Positions 6,191-12,987 of a stretch of DNA of 26,842 nucleotides are shown here, piece by piece. The position numbers were made by a program, and so were the translations under genes. Positions within the stretch are counted from its first letter, which is position 1; the number at the start of each line of letters is the position of its first letter. A model generated the notes under the pieces. It was not told where the DNA came from and made no database searches. It was given only the letters and a program-made list of their open reading frames with translations. The DNA is from CAYXVF01 sp964468125 (lineage in GTDB: Bacteria > Myxococcota > XYA12-FULL-58-9 > CAYXVF01): positions 1 through 26,842 of the forward strand of contig CAYXVF010000085.1 in NCBI GenBank assembly GCA_964468125.1, given 5' to 3'.

Positions 6191-8707
6191 TCAATCGGTC
6201 GTCGTGTTAGACTCTGTGGTCTCCGCGTCTGGCGCGTCTTCGTCGTCTTCTCCGCGCCCAGCCGGGGACCCGGTCCGGGCTTCCGCTGCGGGCGTTTCCG
6301 CCTCGACCGGTGGTTCACCCGAGGCCTCCGGCGCTCGTTCGGGCGCCGGGGCGACTGTGCCCGACTCGCTCGGGGCTCCTGGTTGCGCGGCGGTCACGGT
6401 CGGACGGCCTTCGCGCGTGGTGGACGGAGTCCGGGTCGCGAGGAACACGACCGCAGTGGTGAGAATCGAAACCGCGACGAGCACGGCCGCGGTGAGGGCA
6501 AAACGCTGCGGTGTCGCGGCAAACCAAGGAACCTCCGCCGCAGAGCTTCGGGCGGCGCGCTCTTCGATCGCGAGCTCCTGGACCGCGAGGTCCTGCTCCT
6601 CCAGGTGGCGTTCGACCGCCTCGAAACGCGCGGCGAGATCGTCCGCTTTCATCAGCGCCTGATTCCGCGCGTCGAGGGTCTCCAACAGCTCGTCCAAAGG
6701 ACCGAGCGCATCGAGCCGTCCGGTGAGCTGGGAGAGGCGGTCGAGGTGTTCATCGAGTGCATCGAGCTCCTCGATCCGCGCGAGACGCTTTTCGATCGCT
6801 GAAACTGCGGAGAGCTCATTCTCGACCGTCGATTGCAGCGCTGTAACCCTGTCGCCGATTCCTTCGCCCAGGCGCTCGCCCAGTCTCTCTTCCAACCCAT
6901 CGAGAGCGTCGACCCGCTCTTCGATCGCTTCGAGCTGCTCGCGCATGCTTTCGAGGCTCTCGAGGCGCATTTCGATCTTCGCGATGGGCTCGAGCTGCTC
7001 GCGCATGCTTTCGAGGCTCTCGAGGCGCGTTTCGATCCTGGCGATCGGCTCGAGTTGCTCCTGGATGCCCGCGAGCCCGAGATCGTCGCGGGCCGCGAGG
7101 GTGGCCAAGCGCTCTCCGAGCTCTGCAAGGCGCGTATGCATGTCCCCCAAGAGATGCGTGCGGTCGGCGACCTCATCCAGGCGCACCATCCGCGCCTCGA
7201 GTGCGGAGAGACGGTCTGCGGACTCGGAAACGCGCATGCCTATCTCTTCGAGTCGGGCCACTTGTTGGCTCACCGCATCGAGCTGCTCGACCCGTTCAGC
7301 GGTTTGGCGCAGGGGAGCGAGCTCCCGGGAGATTCGCTCGAGCCCGGCAGACATTTCGTCCAGCTCCGCCATTTGTTGCGCGATCACGTCTAGTACGGCG
7401 ATCCGGTCGGGCAAGGCTTCCAGCGGGGCGATACGCTCTCCGAGCTCACGAAGCTGGTCCTGCTCCGTGCGCCACTGCGCTTTCTCTTCCGCGAAGTCCG
7501 CATGAGCGCGCGCGAGCTTTTCCGTGGATTCCCGCTCTCGTTCGATGATGTCTTCGATGATTTCGTCGTGACGTTTAGTGGCATCGGCATGAGCGTCGAG
7601 GGCTCGGGTCAGCTGCTCACGGACCTTGGTGAGCTCCGCTTCGCGGGCTGCCAATGAGTCGGCGCGCCCTTCGAGCTGCGATTCGAGCTGCGCGACGGTA
7701 TCCTTCGATTGGCGCTTGATGCCGTCGAAGGCCTCGCGAATGTCCGAGAGCATTGACTGGAACTGGCGCTCGCGTTCGGCGCTGCGTGCTTCGAGAACGC
7801 GGAGCTTCTCCGCGTTATCTGTCTCGAGCGCTTCGATGCGCGCTTCGTCCTGTGCTTTCGCGGCCTCGAGCTCTCGTGTGGCCTCCTCGGAGTTGTCGAA
7901 ACGTTCAGCGCGCGTTCGATAGACGAAGGCGAGGCGGGCGAGCTGCCGTTCGAGCTCGCGCACGCGGTTTCGGAGCTGCACCAGGCGAACGTCCGCCGCG
8001 TCCACGGGGGTCTGACTCGCGACGGTTTCTTTGCGGAAGTCGACGCTCCTGAGGCGGTCGATCGTTCGCTCTGTGAATTCGATGTCTTCGTCGGTCAGCT
8101 CGGTGTGAAACGGGCCAAGATGCTCGGCGTCGACTTTTTCCCGCGGCGGAGGGACCGCGACCGGGGCTGGGGGCTCGTCAGCGCGCTTTTTCTGCTCTTC
8201 CTCTTCGCGCTTCTTGGCGGCCCGCTCCTGGCGACGGAGATTCATCGCGCGCAGGGTCTCGAGCGCTTCGAGGGACTCGCGCCACTCCTCGAGCGCAGCG
8301 CGATCCTCGTCGAGCTGAAGGAGTGCGAGTGCGCGCTTTCGCAGGTCGAGACCGGTCTCGGCCAGCTCACCGCGTGGATCCCGCCAGCCGGAGGGATCAA
8401 AGTAGTGGACGTCGGCGGCGCTCATCTCCCGGTGTTTGGCGAGCGCGGTCGCGGGGATATTCGGGCCAGTGAGCACCACCGTGGGAATGCGTTGGTCGGT
8501 CCGGACCGCTTCGCACAGAACGAGGGGCCCCCGAGTACCGATCATGCCGCCGACAAAGGCGACGTCGTAGCGCTCCTGCGCCAAGGCCTGAACGAATTGC
8601 TCGCCCTGCCGGTCAATGCTCACCCCCGGGTGGGCGAGCGCCTGGTGCACGAACTCCGCCAGCTGCGCGTCGCCGATGACGAGCAGGACCCTTCGAGCCT
8701 CGGTCAT
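6191..8707 (-). CDS. Degenerate receiver domain, long coiled coil, single-pass membrane protein
   Basis: 838 residues on the opposite strand to the ribosomal genes. Residues about 1-110 resemble a response-regulator receiver (RRVLLVIGDAQLAEFV, then YDVAFVGGMIGT and IPTVVLTG), but the site where the phosphorylatable Asp should be reads VGG. About 125-190 is a charged helix with a Lys/Glu-rich run and a Pro-rich linker. About 205-715 is nearly continuous coiled coil with many Leu/Glu/Arg heptads. A hydrophobic segment at about 735-757 (FALTAAVLVAVSILTTAVVFLAT) is the only membrane span. The last 80 residues are Pro/Ala/Glu/Asp/Thr-rich. I do not recognise a named family. It may be a signalling scaffold or polarity factor (inference). 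The start ATG has no clear Shine-Dalgarno. Confidence 0.85.
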   Translation of the reverse strand: MTEARRVLLVIGDAQLAEFVHQALAHPGVSIDRQGEQFVQALAQERYDVAFVGGMIGTRGPLVLCEAVRTDQRIPTVVLTGPNIPATALAKHREMSAADVHYFDPSGWRDPRGELAETGLDLRKRALALLQLDEDRAALEEWRESLEALETLRAMNLRRQERAAKKREEEEQKKRADEPPAPVAVPPPREKVDAEHLGPFHTELTDEDIEFTERTIDRLRSVDFRKETVASQTPVDAADVRLVQLRNRVRELERQLARLAFVYRTRAERFDNSEEATRELEAAKAQDEARIEALETDNAEKLRVLEARSAERERQFQSMLSDIREAFDGIKRQSKDTVAQLESQLEGRADSLAAREAELTKVREQLTRALDAHADATKRHDEIIEDIIERERESTEKLARAHADFAEEKAQWRTEQDQLRELGERIAPLEALPDRIAVLDVIAQQMAELDEMSAGLERISRELAPLRQTAERVEQLDAVSQQVARLEEIGMRVSESADRLSALEARMVRLDEVADRTHLLGDMHTRLAELGERLATLAARDDLGLAGIQEQLEPIARIETRLESLESMREQLEPIAKIEMRLESLESMREQLEAIEERVDALDGLEERLGERLGEGIGDRVTALQSTVENELSAVSAIEKRLARIEELDALDEHLDRLSQLTGRLDALGPLDELLETLDARNQALMKADDLAARFEAVERHLEEQDLAVQELAIEERAARSSAAEVPWFAATPQRFALTAAVLVAVSILTTAVVFLATRTPSTTREGRPTVTAAQPGAPSESGTVAPAPERAPEASGEPPVEAETPAAEARTGSPAGRGEDDEDAPDAETTESNTTTD
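6931..7040 (-). repeat. 60-bp tandem repeat inside the coiled-coil gene
   Basis: A 60-base period is visible: the 38-base stretch at 6931-6968 recurs exactly at 6991-7028, and a third, diverged copy follows from about 7041. In protein terms these are successive 20-residue units of the form EQLEPIA-x-IE-x-RLESLESMR. The near identity of two adjacent copies suggests a recent duplication that lengthened the coiled coil. Confidence 0.85.
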
Positions 8708-8758
8708 GACCGAAGGCTAGAGAGGGCTCGACCGGAACACAATCGATGCGTGCGAAGT

Positions 8759-9118
8759 TTATTGGGCCTCTTGCTCGTCATGGGGGACACCACGACGGCG
8801 CGGCTCGCGCTGGTCCTCGAGTGCGCGCAGCGTGCGGCGGATCTCGCGATTCCGCTGCCGTGTTTGCCGCTTCACCCGTTTCGCCTCTTCCAGGAGCTCG
8901 ACCGGGTTGCCGAGGAGGTCGTCGCCGAGGCCGACGCGACGCTGGACGTAGCCAAAGTAGGCGGCGCTGACGGCCGCGGAGACGAGCGCGAAGAGCACGA
9001 TGCGGACGAGCAGGGGGGCGCGGCGGCGCCAGAGGGCAAGGCTCGTCAAGAAGGTACCCAAGACCCCCACGAGTACGAGCGTCGGCCCGTTCCATCCGAT
9101 CCAGCCGAGCTCCGGCAT
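8759..9118 (-). CDS. Small two-helix membrane protein, unknown function
   Basis: 119 residues from the ATG whose first base is at 9118; GGAG five bases before it supports this over an upstream GTG at 9124. There are two hydrophobic segments, about residues 12-30 (TLVLVGVLGTFLTSLALW) and 38-60 (VRIVLFALVSAAVSAAYFGYV), followed by a strongly charged Arg/Glu/Lys/Gln-rich helical tail to the C-terminus. The gene ends 51 bases before the 838-aa gene on the same strand, so the two probably form a divergent minus-strand operon. Not recognised; a structural partner of the coiled-coil protein is a guess from adjacency. Confidence 0.7.
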   Translation of the reverse strand: MPELGWIGWNGPTLVLVGVLGTFLTSLALWRRRAPLLVRIVLFALVSAAVSAAYFGYVQRRVGLGDDLLGNPVELLEEAKRVKRQTRQRNREIRRTLRALEDQREPRRRGVPHDEQEAQ

Positions 9119-9343
9119 GCACACTCCGAATTGAGAGACTAGCCCGAAAAATTCGCCTGGTCGGCCCCAACCCGACGGTTTTCATCACTTTTTTGTGGAC
9201 ATCGCACCTGGAGAATGTTCTTTGCGCGACTCCGCTTTGCCCGGGGCGGAGCCTCAGTGGACTGGGGTCAGTGAAAGCAAGGGCGAGACGTGCCGAAGGT
9301 CCTCGATTTTCCTCGAGATTCGGACATCGGCAGGAGAAAGACA
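9119..9343. promoter_or_regulatory. Divergent intergenic region between the inserted minus-strand pair and rplE
   Basis: These 225 bases must carry the promoter for rplE and the following genes, since the upstream gene is on the opposite strand, and one for the 119-aa gene. I cannot pick a convincing -35/-10 pair. A hairpin is present: CTCCGC (9232-9237) with GCGGAG (9248-9253), loop of 10. An in-frame ATG at 9290 would extend L5 by 18 residues without homology support. Confidence 0.5.
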
Positions 9344-9901
9344 ATGAGCGAAGAAAAGTACGAGCCACGGCTTCGTAAGCAATACCGTGAAGAGATCGCC
9401 CCGGCCCTGATGAAGGAATTCGGGTACGCGAACAAAATGGAGGTCCCCAAGCTCACCAAAGTGGTGGTGAACATGGGCCTCGGTGAAGCGGTCGCGAACC
9501 CCAACATCATCAAGAGCGCCGTTTCGGACCTCGAGACCATCGCCGGTCAAAAGCCCGTGGTGACCAAGGCGAAGAAGTCGATCTCGAACTTCAAGCTGCG
9601 CCAGGGCCAGGCGATCGGCGTGATGGTGACCCTGCGCGCCGAGCGCATGTGGGAGTTCTTTGACCGCTTGGTGAACATCGCCATGCCCCGCATTCGCGAC
9701 TTCAAGGGCATCAGCGGCAAGGCGTTCGACGGTCACGGCAACTACAGCCTTGGACTGCGCGAGCAGATCATCTTCCCCGAAATCAACTACGACAAGGTCG
9801 ACAAGGTGAAGGGGATGAACATCTCGATCATCACCACCGCCAAGACCGACCCGGAAGCCAAGGCACTCCTGAAGCAGCTGGGACTGCCGCTGCGCAACTA
9901 G
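9344..9901 (+). CDS. rplE: 50S ribosomal protein L5
   Basis: 185 residues from ATG 9344, preceded by AGGAG. The alternative start at 9290 is rejected because L5 normally starts around the LRKQYREEI segment. Conserved elements are PKLTKVVVNMGLGEA, the A-GQKPVVTKAKKSISNFKLRQGQAIGV region, and the C-terminal NYSLGLREQIIFPEINYDKVDKVKGMNISI. L5 binds 5S rRNA and contacts P-site tRNA. It restarts the spc operon after the insertion. In the standard order rpsN follows, but here the next gene is rpsH, 78 bases on. Confidence 0.97.
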   Translation: MSEEKYEPRLRKQYREEIAPALMKEFGYANKMEVPKLTKVVVNMGLGEAVANPNIIKSAVSDLETIAGQKPVVTKAKKSISNFKLRQGQAIGVMVTLRAERMWEFFDRLVNIAMPRIRDFKGISGKAFDGHGNYSLGLREQIIFPEINYDKVDKVKGMNISIITTAKTDPEAKALLKQLGLPLRN

Positions 9902-9979
9902 TCGAAGAACAACAACCGATTGGTAGGTCTCCCGCGCCCGTCGGAGGGAAACGAGAAACCGCCAGTCAGAGGTAGAACC

Positions 9980-10375
9980 ATGGTATCCGATCCCATCGCA
10001 GACATGCTGACCCGCATTCGCAACGGTCAGACCGCTCGGATGGCGCGCGTCGACATCCCGAAGTCGAAGATCAAGGTGGCCATCGCCGAGATCCTCAAGG
10101 CCGAGGGCTTCATCGAAGATTTTCGCGTCATCAGCGATAAGAAGCAGGGCCTCATCGAGGTGAAGCTCCGCTACGACGACAGCCGTACGCCGGTGATCCA
10201 GGGCATTCAGCGCGTATCGACCCCAGGTCTGCGCCAGTACTTGCCATCCAAGGAGATCCCGAAGATCCGAAACGGTCTCGGCGTTTTGATCATGACCACG
10301 TCGAGGGGCGTGATGACTGACCGCGCAGCACGCGAAGCCAACGTAGGTGGCGAAGCGCTCTGCGCCGTGTGGTGA
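9980..10375 (+). CDS. rpsH: 30S ribosomal protein S8
   Basis: 131 residues from ATG 9980 with AGAGG just upstream; a longer in-frame start at 9920 is discounted. Typical motifs are DPIADMLTRIRNGQ, VDIPKSKIKVAIAEILKAEGFI, RVSTPGLRQYLPSKEIPKIRNGLGVLIMTTSRGVMTDRAARE and the C-terminal GGEALCAVW. S8 is a primary 16S rRNA binder. In E. coli it represses the spc operon by binding near rplE; I cannot show that site here. Confidence 0.97.
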   Translation: MVSDPIADMLTRIRNGQTARMARVDIPKSKIKVAIAEILKAEGFIEDFRVISDKKQGLIEVKLRYDDSRTPVIQGIQRVSTPGLRQYLPSKEIPKIRNGLGVLIMTTSRGVMTDRAAREANVGGEALCAVW

Positions 10376-10387
10376 GGAGGCTAGACG

Positions 10388-10930
10388 ATGTCTCGAATCG
10401 GTAAACTCCCCGTAGAGCTCCCGAGCGGCGTGAAGGTCACGAGCGACGGCAAGTCGTTCAAGGTCGAAGGCCCGAAGGGCAAGCTCGACGCGATCCTCCC
10501 GGTCGGTGTCACCCTGGACATCGGCGAGAAGGAAGTGAACGTCGTGCCTCCCAGCAAGAAGACCCGGAGCAACGGCGGCTTCTATGGCCTCACGCGCTCG
10601 CTCCTCGCCAACATGGTGAAGGGCGTGACCGATGGGTACACGCGTTCGCTCGAGATCAACGGCGTCGGTTACAAGGCGGAGCTCAAGGGCAAGAAGTTGG
10701 TGCTGAGCCTCGGCTACAGCCACCTCTGCGAGCTCGATCTCCCGGACGGCATCGACTGCAAGATCGACAAGAACACCCTCGTCACCGTCTCCGGCCCGGA
10801 CAAGCAGGTCGTGGGGCAGGTGGCCGCGCAAATCCGTGGCTTCAAGATCCCCGAGCCTTACAAGGCCAAGGGTGTGAAGTACGCCGACGAAACGATCCGC
10901 CGCAAGGTCGGCAAAGCCGGATCGAAGTGA
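10388..10930 (+). CDS. rplF: 50S ribosomal protein L6
   Basis: 180 residues, family length. It starts MSRIGKLPVELPSGVKV and contains KGPKG-type sequence (VEGPKGKLD), RSLLANMVKGVTDGYTRSLEINGVGYKAEL, LVLSLGYSHL and the closing PEPYKAKGVKYADETIRRKVGKAG. L6 lies near the factor-binding site. GGAGG is located eight to thirteen bases before the ATG, right behind the rpsH stop. Confidence 0.97.
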   Translation: MSRIGKLPVELPSGVKVTSDGKSFKVEGPKGKLDAILPVGVTLDIGEKEVNVVPPSKKTRSNGGFYGLTRSLLANMVKGVTDGYTRSLEINGVGYKAELKGKKLVLSLGYSHLCELDLPDGIDCKIDKNTLVTVSGPDKQVVGQVAAQIRGFKIPEPYKAKGVKYADETIRRKVGKAGSK

Positions 10931-10940
10931 GGTAGGTGAA

Positions 10941-11303
10941 ATGGCTTACGCACAGAATTTGAAGGGGCGCCAGCGACGGCGCATCCGAGTTCGCAAGAAG
11001 GTTTCGGGAACCGCCGAGCGTCCGCGCTTGAACGTGTTCCGGAGCGCCAAGCACATCTACGCGCAGGCGATCGACGACCTTTCGGGGGTCACCATCGCTG
11101 CGGTTTCCACCGCATCGAAGGATCTTCGCGACTCGCTCGATGGCGACAAGGTGAGCAAAGCAAAGGCTGTAGGTTTGGCGCTCGCCGAGGCGTGCAAGGC
11201 CAAGGACGTGCACAGCGTGGTGTTTGACCGCAACGGTTACCGGTACCACGGCCGGGTCAAAGCCGTCGCCGAAGGTGCGCGCGAAGGCGGGCTGGATTTC
11301 TAA
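10941..11303 (+). CDS. rplR: 50S ribosomal protein L18
   Basis: 120 residues. The basic N-terminus (RQRRRIRVRKKVSG) leads into PRLNVFRSAKHIYAQAIDDLSGVTIAAVSTASKD and the late FDRNGYRYHGRVKAVAEGAREGGLDF, all characteristic of L18, the other 5S rRNA binding protein alongside L5. Spacing to rplF is 10 bases with AGGTAGG as ribosome binding site. Confidence 0.97.
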   Translation: MAYAQNLKGRQRRRIRVRKKVSGTAERPRLNVFRSAKHIYAQAIDDLSGVTIAAVSTASKDLRDSLDGDKVSKAKAVGLALAEACKAKDVHSVVFDRNGYRYHGRVKAVAEGAREGGLDF

Positions 11304-11315
11304 AGGACGAGAGCA

Positions 11316-11822
11316 ATGGCGTTTCAAGACAATCAAAATGAACCGGAAATCGTCGACCGCCTCGTCGACCTGAACCGTACGGCCAAGGTCGTCAAAGGTG
11401 GCCGTCGCTTCAGCTTCAGCGCCCTCGTCGTGGCCGGTGACGGTCATGGTCGTGTCGGCGCTGGCTTGGGCAAAGCGAACGAAGTTCCGGAAGCGATCCG
11501 CAAGGGATTCGACCAGGCCAAGAAGGACATGGTGGAAGTACCCCTCGTCGAGGGGGGCACGATTCCGCACGAGATCGTCGGCGAGTACGGCCCCGGTCGC
11601 GTGGTCCTGCGGCCCGCTTCCGAAGGTACGGGCGTCATCGCCGGTGGTGCGGTTCGCGCGGTCCTCGAGTCCGCGGGCATCACCAACATTCTCACGAAGT
11701 GCTTGGGCACCCGTAACCCTCACAACGTGATCAAGGCCACCCTCGACGGTCTTCGTCGACTCAAGTCGATCGAAGAGACCGCCAAGCGTCGTGGCGTCGA
11801 TCCGGAAACGCTGCGAGGTTGA
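11316..11822 (+). CDS. rpsE: 30S ribosomal protein S5
   Basis: 168 residues. The N-terminal double-stranded RNA binding domain includes LVDLNRTAKVVKGGRRFSFSALVVAGDGHGRVGAGLGKA, and the C-terminal half has AGGAVRAVLESAGITNILTKCLGTRNPHNVIKATLDGL. S5 is important for decoding accuracy. The TGA stop overlaps the rpmD start (TGATGATG), so translation is coupled. Confidence 0.97.
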   Translation: MAFQDNQNEPEIVDRLVDLNRTAKVVKGGRRFSFSALVVAGDGHGRVGAGLGKANEVPEAIRKGFDQAKKDMVEVPLVEGGTIPHEIVGEYGPGRVVLRPASEGTGVIAGGAVRAVLESAGITNILTKCLGTRNPHNVIKATLDGLRRLKSIEETAKRRGVDPETLRG

Positions 11823-12097
11823 TGATGGCTCGTTATTTCGAGGTCGAGCTCAAGCGTTCGCTCGCTGGGCAGATGAAGTCGCACCGCGCTACCCTCGAGG
11901 GCATCGGCCTGACCCGCTTTGGTAAGAAGGTCTATCTGCCCGACACCGAGCCGGTCCGCGGAATGCTCTACAAGGTCAACCACATGGTGAAGGTCACGCC
12001 CCACGAGGGTGAGCGGCCTGCCTCCGCACGCATGCGTGCGAAGGCTGCCGGTGGTTACAAGAAGCCGGGCAGCTTCGACGCTGCCGCCGAAGGCTAA
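11822..12097 (+). CDS. rpmD: 50S ribosomal protein L30 with C-terminal extension
   Basis: 91 residues from ATG 11822 (or 90 from the next codon, also ATG). Residues 4-58 match L30: FEVELKRSLAGQ, HRATLEGIGLTR, VYLPDTEPVRGMLYKVNHMVKV. Bacterial L30 is usually about 60 residues, so the remaining roughly 33 residues (TPHEGERPASARMRAKAAGGYKK and an Ala-rich end) form an extra basic tail. It overlaps the rpsE stop. It is followed by a 95-base gap before rplO. Confidence 0.9.
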   Translation: MMARYFEVELKRSLAGQMKSHRATLEGIGLTRFGKKVYLPDTEPVRGMLYKVNHMVKVTPHEGERPASARMRAKAAGGYKKPGSFDAAAEG

Positions 12098-12192
12098 ACA
12101 CCTCGGCCGCCTCGCGGTGGCCACAAACCCGAGTTGCTCCGTGGCTCGCGCAATGGCTACTGAGCGGCGCGCGAAAGCAAGGGAAGAACATC

Positions 12193-12795
12193 ATGCGTCT
12201 GCACAATCTCCCCGCTCCGAAGGGCGGAAACAAAAAGCGTAAGCGTCTCGGTCGCGGTGAAGCCAGCGGACGAGGCAAAACCTCCGGCAAGGGGATGAAG
12301 GGGCAGAAGTCCCGAACCGGCAAGGGTAAGCCCCGGGCTGGATTCGAGGGTGGCCAGGTCCCGATGTACCGTCGGATGCCGAAGCGCGGCTTCACCAACG
12401 TCTTCCGTAAGAAGTTCGCGGTGATCAACGTCGACACGCTGGGTGGCAAGTTCGACTCCGGTGCCACCGTGGACCTCGAAGCAGCCCGCGCGGCAGGCCT
12501 CGCCACGAAGACCGATGTTGGTCTGCGGATTATCGGCCGCGGTGAGTTGTCGCATGCGCTGACCGTCACCGCGGATCACGTGAGCGAGAGCGCCCGGGAG
12601 AAGATTGAAAAGGCAGGAGGCTCGGTGACGGTCATCGAGAAGGCAGAGAGCGCGCCCACCAAGCGCTCGAAGCGCGCGGCACGTTCGGCGGGGAAGCGCG
12701 AGAAGCGCCGCGAGGACTTTGCTGCTCGTCGCGCGGCCAAACAGGCCTCTCCTGCGCCGGCTGCGAGCGAAGAAGCGTCGGCTCAGGCGGAGTGA
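12193..12795 (+). CDS. rplO: 50S ribosomal protein L15 with basic C-terminal extension
   Basis: 200 residues. The first 145 or so are L15: MRLHNLPAPKGGNKKRKRLGRG, GKGMKGQKSRTGKGKPRAGFEGGQVPMYRRMPKRGF and a globular C-terminal part ending near the AGGSVTVIEK segment. The family normally stops at about 145-150 residues. Here about 50 more residues follow, dominated by Lys, Arg, Ala, Ser and Glu (KRSKRAARSAGKREKRRED and on). RBS is GGGAAG at 12181-12186. A 192-base gap separates it from secY. Confidence 0.95.
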   Translation: MRLHNLPAPKGGNKKRKRLGRGEASGRGKTSGKGMKGQKSRTGKGKPRAGFEGGQVPMYRRMPKRGFTNVFRKKFAVINVDTLGGKFDSGATVDLEAARAAGLATKTDVGLRIIGRGELSHALTVTADHVSESAREKIEKAGGSVTVIEKAESAPTKRSKRAARSAGKREKRREDFAARRAAKQASPAPAASEEASAQAE

Positions 12796-12887
12796 CCGAG
12801 GATCGTGCCGCGGGAGACCTAGAGCCCCGGCGCTTTCCATTTTCGGCCACAGACGCTAGACAGCCGCGTCCCGTGACGCGCTGCAGG

Positions 12888-12915
12888 TTGACGGTAGCGC
12901 GCACGACAGCACAAT
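12888..12915 (+). promoter_or_regulatory. Possible promoter for secY-adk
   Basis: TTGACG (12888-12893) and CACAAT (12910-12915) are spaced by 16 bases, a plausible sigma70-type pair in the 192-base rplO-secY gap. The -35 box has five of six consensus bases and the -10 box four of six. Its presence would allow secY and adk to be transcribed separately from the upstream ribosomal genes. Confidence 0.4.
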
Positions 12916-12987
12916 CACGCTTTCGGTTTCGGGGATGGCCCCGCCGGAACACCGAGGCGACCGAGAGTCGCCGCTTGGAGAGTCAGG

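Noticed and set aside
4761..6194. 477-codon minus-strand frame spanning rplN to the peptidase gene
   Set aside because: Crosses clear + genes and lacks any domain; antisense shadow.
8105..9142. 345-codon open frame on + across the minus-strand pair
   Set aside because: Mirror of the coiled-coil gene and its small neighbour; no recognisable domain and no ribosome binding site.
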